NCBI GenBank assembly: GCA_032251515.1
Contig: JAVVDU010000046.1
Span: 1-14,980 of the forward strand
DNA from: Carthagonibacter sp032251515
GTDB lineage: Bacteria; Gemmatimonadota; Gemmatimonadetes; Palauibacterales; Palauibacteraceae
Direction: 5' to 3'
DNA: 14,980 bases
The position numbers and the translations under genes were made by a program. Shown here in pieces: positions 6,881-13,746 of the stretch (the first letter of the stretch is position 1; every line of letters starts with the position of its first letter). Below the pieces are notes generated by a model. That model saw only the letters and a list, made by a program, of their open reading frames with translations. It searched no databases and had not been told where the DNA came from.

Positions 6881-8350
6881 TCAGCACCAGCGGACCCGCA
6901 CCCGGTACGTGATCGTCGCGTCACCGCGGGCCGGCACCTTCACCCGGTACCGGAACGTGTTCGCGTCCACCTTCTCGTGCGCGTGCGACTCGGTGATGAT
7001 GCTCCAGTCCCCGCCGACCGGCTCCACCACCTCCACCTCGACGTCCTCGTCCTTGTGGTTCCGCAGCTCGATCTTCCAGCCGCTCTCGGAGGCGCAGTTG
7101 CCCAGCACGTCGTACTCCATCTGCCGGCGGTCGCCCACCACGTCGAACGCCTCGCCCATGCGGATCCGCAGCCGCTCGTCGCGGGGCGTGTGGTCGATGC
7201 GGTCCTCGCCGATGAACTGCTGCGCGCCGGAGCGGTCGCGCTTGTAGACGCGGACGATCCCCGCCGGCAGGGGCATCCCGAGCCCGTTCGCCTCGGCGTT
7301 CTCGAACTCCAGGAACACGCCGACCTTCGCGTTCGACTGGACGGGGCCGTAGGTGCCCCGGAACCAGCGCGGCGACCCAGCGAACTCCAGGCGCTTCTCG
7401 ACCGCGAAGCGGGGCGCCTCGAGCAGCGTGACCTGCTTCTGTTCGTTGTTCCGCACCGTCGTGCGGCGCCCGAGCGTGTACAGGTGGTACTCGAAGAAGG
7501 CCTCCTCGGCGAAGCCGTCGCCCGCCGCCCTGACCGCCATCGCCTCCATTTGGATCTGCCCGCGCCGGTCCGGCTGCACGCGCTGCACGTCGCCCGCCAC
7601 GAGCTTCAGCTCGGCGTCCTCCCACGTGGCGCCGCTCTGGTTCGTCAGCGTCACCCAGCCCGTGACGCCGGCCTCCGCGTCGTTCTCCTCCAGGACCATC
7701 ACGTAGTCGGCCTTCCAGTTCAGGCCGTTCGCCAGGTAGGACGTCTCGACGCGCTGCCGCTCCGCACGGCTGTCCAGCAGCCAGATGAGGGTCGGCCGGG
7801 CGATGAGGTCGTCGGGCACCTCCGGGAAGGCGATCCGGCCCGGATAGTTGAAGGTGATCTCGTCGCCGATCCGCAGCACCGTGCCGTTGTTCACCGAGAG
7901 GACCTCGGCGTCCACGACCTCGTCCCGGCCCGCCGCCTCGTTCCACCGGTACAGCTTCACCGAGCGCCCGACGTACTTCTCCAGCAGCTTCTGCGGGCTG
8001 AGCAGGTCGTACTGGTAGTTCTGCTCGAGGACCTCGAGGGCCGGCCCGTCCAGCGCCCGCACGTGCACGGTCTCCGACTGGATCGTCGACGCCACGTCCC
8101 CGAATTCCAGCGCCACCCGCCCCCGTGCGAGGGCGAGGTCGCGCACCTCGCGCACGAGCCCGAAGTTCTGGTTGTAGACGGTGAGGGAGACGCCGCGGCG
8201 GTCGGCGGCCGTGGACCGGAACGGCGGGGCGTCCTGGGCGGAGGCGGGCGCCGGCAGGGCGCCCGCGGCGGTCAGCAGCATGGCGGTCAGCAGCACGGCG
8301 GTCCGCGGGGCGGCCACCGCGGCGCGCCGGCCGGGAAGGATGTTGCGCAT
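6881..8350 (-). CDS. Exported DUF4139 domain-containing protein
   Basis: This 489-residue protein starts with a classical signal peptide: RR n-region, a leucine/alanine-rich core, and cleavage after ASA or SAQ near residues 38-39. The mature part begins with a short beta-rich region (VSLTVYNQNFGLVREVRDL) and continues as a DUF4139 domain. Recognisable stretches are EVETSYL-like VETSYLANGLNWKADYVMVL, LTNQSGATWEDAELKLVAGD and RVYKRDRSGAQQFIGEDRIDHTP. It is predicted to be periplasmic or surface exposed and beta-rich; the biochemical role of the family is not established. The last residue is a single cysteine (RVRVRWC), which is unusual. AAGGAG (8362-8357) lies six bases before ATG 8350. It follows the dehydrogenase gene by only 22 nt, so the two are probably co-transcribed. 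Confidence 0.85.
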   Translation of the reverse strand: MRNILPGRRAAVAAPRTAVLLTAMLLTAAGALPAPASAQDAPPFRSTAADRRGVSLTVYNQNFGLVREVRDLALARGRVALEFGDVASTIQSETVHVRALDGPALEVLEQNYQYDLLSPQKLLEKYVGRSVKLYRWNEAAGRDEVVDAEVLSVNNGTVLRIGDEITFNYPGRIAFPEVPDDLIARPTLIWLLDSRAERQRVETSYLANGLNWKADYVMVLEENDAEAGVTGWVTLTNQSGATWEDAELKLVAGDVQRVQPDRRGQIQMEAMAVRAAGDGFAEEAFFEYHLYTLGRRTTVRNNEQKQVTLLEAPRFAVEKRLEFAGSPRWFRGTYGPVQSNAKVGVFLEFENAEANGLGMPLPAGIVRVYKRDRSGAQQFIGEDRIDHTPRDERLRIRMGEAFDVVGDRRQMEYDVLGNCASESGWKIELRNHKDEDVEVEVVEPVGGDWSIITESHAHEKVDANTFRYRVKVPARGDATITYRVRVRWC

Positions 8351-8372
8351 CCTGGTCTCCTTGCAGTGGGCG

Positions 8373-9143
8373 TCAGGGCTCGTCCCGCCGGTCCAGCACG
8401 TACACGTTTCGCTGGGCCGTGGGAAGCAGCACCACGTCGTGCACGTTCACGTGGGCCGGGCGCGTGGCGACGAAGTGCACCACGTCGGCCACGTCGGAGG
8501 CGGAGAGCGGCGTGAAGCCCTGGTATACCGTGTCGGCCCGGGCCTCGTCGCCGTGGAAGCGGACGACCGAGAACTCCGTCTCCACGAAGCCGGGATCGAC
8601 GCTCGACACCCGCACGCCGGTGCCGGCCACGTCGAGGTTCATCCCCTCCGTGAGGGCGCGCACCCCGAACTTCGTCGCGTTGTACACGTTGCCCTTCGGG
8701 TACACCTGGTGCCCGGCCGTGCTCCCGATGTTCACCACGTGCCCGGTCCCCCGCTCGACCATCCCCGGCAGGATGGCGCGCGTCACGTTCAGGAGCCCCT
8801 TCAGGTTCGTGTCGATCATGCGGTCCCAGTCGTCGGGGTCGCCCTCCTGGATCGTGGCGAGCCCGCTGGCGAGTCCCGCGTTGTTCACGAGCAGGTCGGG
8901 GATGCCCGTCGCGTCGCGCAGCGCGGCGGCGGCGTGGTTCACCGCTTCGCGGTCGCGTACGTCCACCCGCTCGGTGTGCACCTCCACCGCGTGCCGCTCG
9001 GCGATCGACCCGGCGAGGGCCACGAGGCGCTCCTCTCGCCGGGCCCACAGGACGAGGTTCGCGCCGTCGGCCGCGAAGCGCCGGGCGCAGGCGGCGCCGA
9101 TGCCCGAACTGGCGCCCGTGATCAAGACGAGACGTCCCTGCAT
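8373..9143 (-). CDS. ydfG: YdfG-like NADP-dependent short-chain dehydrogenase (3-hydroxy acid type)
   Basis: This 256-residue cytoplasmic oxidoreductase has the classical short-chain dehydrogenase layout: cofactor motif GASSGIG (10-16), NNAG (87-90), catalytic Asn113, Ser141, Tyr154 and Lys158 (YNATK). An Arg pair after the second strand (ARREER) suggests NADP(H). Several stretches read like E. coli YdfG, which oxidises L-serine/3-hydroxy acids and reduces malonic semialdehyde: MIDTNLKGL, LPGMVERGTGHVVNIGSTAG, GNVYNATKFGVR, the ETEFSVVRF segment and RPAHVNVHDV. Substrate assignment rests on this similarity. A consensus AGGAGGT (9155-9149) lies five bases before ATG 9143. It is the first gene of the minus-strand run and is divergent from the PLP lyase gene, sharing a 240-nt control region. 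Confidence 0.88.
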   Translation of the reverse strand: MQGRLVLITGASSGIGAACARRFAADGANLVLWARREERLVALAGSIAERHAVEVHTERVDVRDREAVNHAAAALRDATGIPDLLVNNAGLASGLATIQEGDPDDWDRMIDTNLKGLLNVTRAILPGMVERGTGHVVNIGSTAGHQVYPKGNVYNATKFGVRALTEGMNLDVAGTGVRVSSVDPGFVETEFSVVRFHGDEARADTVYQGFTPLSASDVADVVHFVATRPAHVNVHDVVLLPTAQRNVYVLDRRDEP

Positions 9144-9383
9144 GGAGTACCTCCTCGCGTGTGCGGTCCTTGCGATGCGGGTCGCGGAAGGACGGGTGGG
9201 GCCCGCTTCCGCTCCCTGAAGGTCCGCGAGCACGCCCCCGGGCGAAAGGCCGTCGCCCGTCGTACATTGGTCGGCTCGCGGCGCCCGGGCCGGATACGCC
9301 GGCGCCGCGGCGGCGGGCCGGCGCCCGCCGTGCCCGCACGCCGTTCCGCGACAGACACGCACGGATCAACCGGGAGAGATCCC
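9144..9383. other. Divergent control region between ydfG-like and tpl-like genes
   Basis: No gene is seen in this GC-rich stretch. It contains the SD of each flanking gene (9155-9149 minus, 9372-9378 plus). The only AT-leaning spot is CGTACATTGG (9261-9270), where TACATT could serve as a -10 for the plus-strand gene. There is no matching -35. No strong operator-like palindrome stands out from the GC background. Confidence 0.35.
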
Positions 9384-10772
9384 ATGCCGACGAGACGCCG
9401 TTCCTGGGCCGAGCCCTGGAAGATCAAGATGGTCGAGCCGCTCAAGATGCTGACCCGCGACGAGCGGAGCCGCGCCATCGGGGAAGCCGGGTACAACACC
9501 TTCCTCCTGCGCTCCGAGGACGTCTACATCGACCTGCTGACCGACTCGGGCACGAGCGCGATGAGCGACCGGCAGTGGGCCGGGCTCATGCTGGGCGACG
9601 AGGCCTATGCCGGGAGCCGGAACTTCTACCATCTCGAGGAGGCCGTGCGGGACGTGTACGGCTATCGCCACCTCATCCCCACGCACCAGGGCCGGGCGGC
9701 CGAGCACATGATCAGCCGGCTGCTCATCGAGGAGGGCGACTTCATCCCCGGCAACATGTACTTCACGACGACCCGCCTGCACCAGGAGCTGGCCGGCGCG
9801 ACGTTCGTGGACGTGATCATCGACGAGGCCCACGACCCCGAAAACGAGCACCCGTTCAAGGGGAACGTGGACCTCGCGAAGTTCCAGGCCCTGATCGACG
9901 AGGTGGGCGGCGAGCGGATCCCCTACATCGCGATCGCCACGACGGTGAACATGTGCGGCGGGCAGCCGATCTCGCTCGCGAACCTCCGCGAGGTGCGTGA
10001 CCTCGCGCACGCCCACGGCATCCTCGTCGTGCACGACATGACGCGGGTGGCCGAGAACGCCCTGCTGATCAAGGAGCGGGAGCCGGGCCAGGCGGACAGG
10101 ACGATCGCGCAGATCGTGCGGGAGATCTGCGACCTCACCGACGCCTGCACGATGAGCTCCAAGAAGGACCACCTCGTGAACATCGGCGGGTTCCTGGCCG
10201 TGAACGACGACGAACTGGCCGACCGGGCCCGCAACATGGTGGTGATCTACGAGGGGCTGCACACGTATGGCGGGATGTCGGGCCGCGACATGGAGGCGCT
10301 GGCGATCGGGATCCGCGAGTCCATCGAGTACGACCACATCTTCGCGCGGGTGGGCCAGGTCCACTACCTGGGCCACAAGCTCGCCGACGAGGGGATCCCC
10401 GTGATGAAGCCGATCGGCACGCACGGCGTCTTCCTCGACGCGAAGCGCTTCCTGCCGCACCTGGACCAGGACGACTTCCCGGCCCAGTCCCTCGCCGCGG
10501 AGCTGTACATCGAGTCCGGAGTGCGGGCCATGGAGCGGGGAAACGTCTCGGCGGGTCGCGACCCGAAGTCGGGCGGAAACCGGCGCCCGGCCCTCGAGCT
10601 CGTCCGGCTCACCGTGCCGCGGCGCGTGTACACGCAGGCCCACATGGACGTCGTGGCCGAGTCGGTGATGGAGCTGTGGGACCGCCGCGAGCGGATCGGC
10701 GGCCTCGAGTTCACTTACGAGCCGGAGTACCTGCGCTTCTTCCAGGCCCGCTTCCGGCCGAAGAGCGCCTGA
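9384..10772 (+). CDS. tpl: PLP-dependent beta-eliminating lyase, tyrosine phenol-lyase-like
   Basis: This 462-residue cytoplasmic PLP enzyme belongs to the tryptophanase/tyrosine phenol-lyase family, which splits aromatic amino acids into the ring compound, pyruvate and ammonia. Relative to Citrobacter TPL the numbering is shifted by +4 across the catalytic core. Visible are Tyr75 (DEAYAGS), Arg104 (THQGR), Asp218 and Arg221 (HDMTR), Schiff-base Lys261 (SSKKD) and carboxylate-binding Arg408. Residues that separate the two activities are of the TPL kind: Thr128 (MYFTTTR), Arg385 (AMERG) and Phe452-Phe453 (LRFF). Tryptophanase instead has Asp, Ile/Val and His at these places. TPL is therefore favoured over tryptophanase, although annotation pipelines may say the latter. 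GGGAGAG lies five bases before ATG 9384. The small lipoprotein gene follows after 19 nt. Degradation to phenol, or the reverse synthesis, is possible. Confidence 0.88.
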   Translation: MPTRRRSWAEPWKIKMVEPLKMLTRDERSRAIGEAGYNTFLLRSEDVYIDLLTDSGTSAMSDRQWAGLMLGDEAYAGSRNFYHLEEAVRDVYGYRHLIPTHQGRAAEHMISRLLIEEGDFIPGNMYFTTTRLHQELAGATFVDVIIDEAHDPENEHPFKGNVDLAKFQALIDEVGGERIPYIAIATTVNMCGGQPISLANLREVRDLAHAHGILVVHDMTRVAENALLIKEREPGQADRTIAQIVREICDLTDACTMSSKKDHLVNIGGFLAVNDDELADRARNMVVIYEGLHTYGGMSGRDMEALAIGIRESIEYDHIFARVGQVHYLGHKLADEGIPVMKPIGTHGVFLDAKRFLPHLDQDDFPAQSLAAELYIESGVRAMERGNVSAGRDPKSGGNRRPALELVRLTVPRRVYTQAHMDVVAESVMELWDRRERIGGLEFTYEPEYLRFFQARFRPKSA

Positions 10773-10791
10773 CCCGGCGGAAGGAGGTCCC

Positions 10792-11217
10792 GTGAGAATC
10801 GCCAGCGCCCTGTGCGCCCTCGCCGGCGCGTCCCTGCTCGCCGCCTGCGGCTCGGGCCGGCAGGAGATCTCGGTCCGTACCGACCCGGCCGGCGCCCTCG
10901 TCTCCCTGCAGCGGATGGGCGAGCGGACGATCTCGGGCACGATCGCCGGGGTGGGGGGCGGCGCCGTGGACGGCGGCTCGTTCACCGAGGACTGGATCGT
11001 GCTCGGCAACGCGCCGGTGGAGTACGAGTTCGAGCGCGTGGACCGGGAGGGCGGCGGCCGCGTGGCCGGCTCCGGCGGCGAGGTGACGAAGCGCTACCGC
11101 GAGGGCATGGTGCGGGCCGAGCTGGAGGGCTACCGCACCGTGGAGCGGCGCGTCCGCTTCGACGGTGACCCCGTCGAGCTCGTGCTTACCCTGCAGCGGG
11201 CCGGCGCGACGCCCTGA
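10792..11217 (+). CDS. Small lipoprotein, possibly PEGA-like
   Basis: This 141-residue protein has a clear lipoprotein signal: MRIASALC n-region and core, lipobox LLAAC with Cys19. The mature part starts with EISVRTDPAGALVSLQRMGE, which resembles the start of a PEGA beta-sandwich (VxTxPxGAxVxL). It ends with a second PEGA-like strand, LEGYRTVERRVRFDGDPVELVLTL. The middle carries a Gly-rich insert. The start is GTG 10792, five bases... more exactly three bases after the consensus AAGGAGGT (10781-10788). The gene follows the TPL-like gene by 19 nt and is probably in the same transcript. Its last four codons and stop lie inside the left direct repeat that brackets the AbiE cassette. It is probably a surface or periplasm-facing structural protein; the function is unknown. 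Confidence 0.8.
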   Translation: MRIASALCALAGASLLAACGSGRQEISVRTDPAGALVSLQRMGERTISGTIAGVGGGAVDGGSFTEDWIVLGNAPVEYEFERVDREGGGRVAGSGGEVTKRYREGMVRAELEGYRTVERRVRFDGDPVELVLTLQRAGATP

Positions 11218-11244
11218 GGCGCGGCCGCGGGGCGCGGCCGGACG
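11196..11244 (+). repeat. Left direct repeat flanking the AbiE cassette
   Basis: Aligned without gaps to 12701-12749, 45 of 49 positions agree, including a 25-base perfect core (11206-11230 against 12711-12735) that contains GCGACGCCCTGAGGC. The left copy covers the last codons and TGA of the small lipoprotein gene, so it is likely the ancestral copy. Similarity stops abruptly on both sides. Confidence 0.7.
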
Positions 11245-11248
11245 CACG

Positions 11249-12016
11249 TTACCTGGCGAGGATCCGGAGCAGCCGGCGGATCTCCCTGGCACAGTTCACC
11301 AGGGGGATCCGCTCGCCCCAGAAGAGGGGGCCCGCGGCCACCCAGGCCTCCTCGAGTCGCGTCCAGCGGTCCGTGTCCGTCTGCGGACTCCAGCACGGAT
11401 CGTCGTGTCCGGGCCACGCCCGGATGTCGCGGGACTCCTTCATGTCCTCCAGGAGTTCGCGCAGCTCGGCGGGCGGCGCGGTCGCGTCGCCGGCGAGGAT
11501 CCGCGCCACGTCTTCGTAGTGGCGGACGAAGCTCGCGGGCTCGAACGGATCGCGCGCGTACCGCCGGGCGATCGCTTCGATCTTCTCCAGGAGCGTGACC
11601 TCCGGCCGCAGGCAGGAAACGGCCGCCGGGCGATTGTCCGCGAGGCCGGCGGCGACCGCCTTGGATTCCTGGATCACGTAGTCGTGGACCCAGGAACTGA
11701 TCGCGCGGTCCTCGGCGGGAGCGACGCGTGCGGAGCCTGCCTCGAGTTGGACGAAGGGCCGGATGCCGGCCGGGAGACCGCCCGAGGCCCGGCTCTCGTA
11801 GCGCACCGCGAAGATGGCGCTTCTCCAGGAGCGGTCCCTGAGTTCTGCGAGTTCCTCGACCTCTGCACCCTGGACGGAGAGGCGGGGGGCGAGGGCCCGG
11901 AAGAACGTCTCCCTTTCCTCGGTGGCCCGAGCCCCCTCGGATGTCCAGCTTCTCACGCGGGGAAGGCCTGGTCCCTCGATTCGGATGTCGAGATCCTCGG
12001 AGAAACGGCCGATCGG
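11249..12016 (-). pseudogene. abiEii: AbiEii-type nucleotidyltransferase toxin, N-terminally truncated
   Basis: AbiEii toxins of type IV toxin-antitoxin systems are nucleotidyltransferases of about 300 residues. The residue string here runs for about 255 codons from just after the AbiEi stop. It begins in mid-domain with PIGRFSEDLDIRIEGPG, i.e. the second catalytic motif (RFSEDIDL-like). The preceding 50-60 residues, with the KGGTxLS-type first motif, are absent in all three minus-strand frames. The rest is family-like: RPEVTLLEKIEAIARRYARD, FVRHYEDVARIL and a C-terminal WxGERIP segment. The only early start is GTG 11956, inside the domain, without a Shine-Dalgarno sequence. The remnant is in the same frame as AbiEi, separated from it by the single TGA 12019-12017. 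The gene is convergent with the small lipoprotein gene. The toxin should be inactive unless the stop is read through. Confidence 0.8.
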
Positions 12017-12598
12017 TCACGCCGGCCTGACCTCCGCGTTCCGACGAGCCTCGCGCACAAGTTCCGCGGTGGCGAGCGTTCCGTACTCGGCGGCGCGCTC
12101 GCCGAGCCGAGCCCCAACGAAGCGTCCGGCACGCAGCGCCCCGGCGAGTGCCCGACCGACCGCCTCGAGATCGATGCCTGCCCGGTTGGCGTTCTCCAGC
12201 AGGTCGACGACGAAGAACTCCGGATCGGGGCTGCGCGGGAAGCGGACACGCCGGAGCTCGAACCGCCGTCCCCCCAGCTCGACTTCTTCCGTCCGGGTGG
12301 TGTTGTAGACGAGAGGCAGCGCCTCCACGGCGGTGGAGCCGAGTCCCAGGCCGTTCCACACGCCGGGACCCGTCCGCAGGAACGGCCGGCCACGGAAGAA
12401 GGCGCGCAGCAGCTCGTCCTCGGAGGGCGGGACCTCCCCGAACGCGCCGTGGCGGGGCGCGTGGTACAGGCCTTTGCGCAACCGGCGCAGATCCCCCTGC
12501 CGCACGAGCCTCGCGGCGAGCCGCGTCGGGTTCCGGTCGAAGCGGGAAAAGTCCTCCGTGCGGTAGACCCGCCCCTTCCGCAGGCGTGGCTCGGCCAT
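12017..12598 (-). CDS. abiEi: AbiEi-type antitoxin/transcriptional repressor
   Basis: This 193-residue protein belongs to the AbiEi-like (DUF6088-type) antitoxins of type IV toxin-antitoxin systems. In known cases the protein represses its own operon by binding inverted repeats in the promoter and neutralises the toxin without touching it. Residues 6-50 form a winged-helix segment (FDRNPTRLAARLVRQGDLRR, then GLYHAP at 43-48). The C-domain has the conserved GPGVWNGLGLGSTAVEALPL, LVYNTTRTEEVELGGRRFEL and FFVVDLLENA. ATG 12598 is chosen because GGAGG (12608-12604) lies five bases upstream; an in-frame ATG at 12640 falls inside the operator palindrome. The gene looks complete and well expressed, but the toxin after it is truncated. 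The final residues NAEVRPA may derive from the deletion junction rather than the original end. Confidence 0.82.
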   Translation of the reverse strand: MAEPRLRKGRVYRTEDFSRFDRNPTRLAARLVRQGDLRRLRKGLYHAPRHGAFGEVPPSEDELLRAFFRGRPFLRTGPGVWNGLGLGSTAVEALPLVYNTTRTEEVELGGRRFELRRVRFPRSPDPEFFVVDLLENANRAGIDLEAVGRALAGALRAGRFVGARLGERAAEYGTLATAELVREARRNAEVRPA

Positions 12599-12614
12599 TC
12601 CAACCTCCACGTGT

Positions 12615-12642
12615 GTATGATTCTTACGCGTAAAAATCATAC
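12615..12642. promoter_or_regulatory. 28-bp palindromic operator of the abiE genes
   Basis: Outer arms GTATGATT and AATCATAC surround a perfect inner palindrome TTACGCGTAA; only one base pair (C12623 with A12634) fails to match across the 28 bp. It lies 17 bp upstream of the AbiEi start, is AT-rich against a very GC-rich background, and overlaps the likely -10. AbiEi-type proteins are known to bind inverted repeats in their own promoter. Confidence 0.75.
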
Positions 12643-12665
12643 GACATCACAGGGTGAACACGCAA
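12636..12665 (-). promoter_or_regulatory. Promoter of abiEi
   Basis: On the minus strand TTGCGT (12665-12660) and TATGAT (12641-12636, 5 of 6 to TATAAT) are 18 bp apart. The -10 forms one arm of the palindrome, so bound repressor would block it. Transcription would start near 12629, about 30 nt before the ATG. Confidence 0.55.
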
Positions 12666-12887
12666 GCTGAGTCTCGGCGGCGGGTCGGAGTCCGACGCCG
12701 GCCGGCCGGAGCGACGCCCTGAGGCGCGGCCGCGGAGCGCGGGCGGACGGCGCGGACCGCTCTCCCCGCCGGCGAACCCCGGCGCCGCTCGTCCGGTTAG
12801 GCCCGCGTGGCGCCGCCACGAGGCGCGGGGGATCCGGGAGCGCCGGCCCTCCTCCGCCGTGGCGGCGTCTTTTCCCGGGAGGATGAC
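12643..12887. other. Gap between abiEi promoter and patatin gene
   Basis: No gene is seen. It holds the -35 of abiEi, the right direct repeat (12701-12749), a short GTGGC/GCCAC palindrome (12808-12820) and, at 12854-12873, a CCGC/GCGG hairpin followed by TCTTTT. The last is terminator-like but has only a four-pair stem, and it sits just before the patatin ribosome binding site. No clear patatin promoter was found. Confidence 0.35.
12701..12749 (+). repeat. Right direct repeat flanking the AbiE cassette
   Basis: This copy matches 11196-11244 at 45 of 49 positions and lies 1505 bp away. It contains the same CCCTGAGGC that in the left copy is the end of the lipoprotein gene, but here it belongs to no gene. 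It is therefore probably the duplicated copy. Confidence 0.7.
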
Positions 12888-13730
12888 ATGGCGGACGCGA
12901 CCGGCGGCCCCGGCGAGGGCGGCTCGCGCCTGGCGCTCGTGCTCGGCGGGGGCGGCAGCAAGGGGGCGCTCCAGGCCGGGCTCTACAGGGCTATGCACGA
13001 GGTGGGGATCCGTCCCGACCTCGTCGTCGGTACGAGCGTGGGGGCCCTGAACGGGGCCTTCGTGGCTGCGGGCCGAGATCCCGACGAGATGGCCCGCGGC
13101 TGGGCGGCCCTCACCCGGAGCGACCTGTTCGGGTTCAACTGGCGCATCCTGGTGCGGGGGCTCGCCGAGACGAGCCTCTTCTCCCCGGCCCGCCTGCAGG
13201 CGCTGCTCGACGACCGCCTGCCGGTGCGGAGCTTCGAGGACCTGCCGATCCCGCTGCACATCGTGACCACGCACATGGGCCTCGGCGAGGCGTGCGTGTG
13301 GTCGAAGGGCGACGTGCCGCGCGCCGTGGTCGCGAGCTGCGCGATTCCCGGTATCCTTCCGCCCGTGTTCGCGCACGGGGGCGTGCCGCACATCGACGGC
13401 TCCCTGTCCGACAACATCCCGATCGACACCGCGTTCGCGAAGGGCGCGACCGAGGTCATCGCGATGAACTGCCGGACCTGTGCTCGCTGCCAGCCGACGG
13501 TCGATGGGCTGGCCAGCGTTCTGGGGGCCGCGTTCGGGATCGCCGCGGACTGCAAGCTGAGGGCAATGGAGGAGAAATACGGCGCGGATCCGTCGGTCCT
13601 GCTCCTGCAGCCGGACCTCGGGGAGCAGATCCACGCGCTCGACTTCTCGCACGGCCCGCGCCTCGTGCGCGAGGGTTACGAGTACTCCCTGCCGCGCCTG
13701 CGGGCCTGGTGGGAGGCGCGGCAGGGCTGA
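12888..13730 (+). CDS. Patatin-like phospholipase/acyl hydrolase
   Basis: This 280-residue protein is a serine-aspartate lipid acyl hydrolase of the patatin (RssA-like) family. Visible are the oxyanion loop GGGGSKG (20-26), the nucleophile elbow GTSVG with Ser50, and the catalytic Asp170 in HIDGSLSDN. There is no signal peptide, so a cytoplasmic or membrane-associated role is likely. After the Asp motif there is a compact cysteine cluster CRTCARC (Cys195, Cys198, Cys201), which is not a standard part of the fold. GGAGG (12878-12882) lies five bases before ATG 12888; an ATG at 12883 is in another frame and too close. The frame is open upstream to 12807, but that extension is low complexity and has no RBS support. 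The gene is convergent with the VOC gene, 16 nt apart. Confidence 0.9.
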   Translation: MADATGGPGEGGSRLALVLGGGGSKGALQAGLYRAMHEVGIRPDLVVGTSVGALNGAFVAAGRDPDEMARGWAALTRSDLFGFNWRILVRGLAETSLFSPARLQALLDDRLPVRSFEDLPIPLHIVTTHMGLGEACVWSKGDVPRAVVASCAIPGILPPVFAHGGVPHIDGSLSDNIPIDTAFAKGATEVIAMNCRTCARCQPTVDGLASVLGAAFGIAADCKLRAMEEKYGADPSVLLLQPDLGEQIHALDFSHGPRLVREGYEYSLPRLRAWWEARQG

Positions 13731-13746
13731 TCCGCCGGCCCGGCGC

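Noticed and set aside
6977..8515. 512-residue plus-strand open frame
   Set aside because: Antisense to the DUF4139 and dehydrogenase genes, low-complexity translation.
9366..11009. 547-residue minus-strand open frame
   Set aside because: Antisense to the PLP lyase and lipoprotein genes.
11249..11956. AbiEii as a complete gene starting at GTG 11956
   Set aside because: No Shine-Dalgarno sequence, and family sequence continues upstream of that codon to the AbiEi stop.
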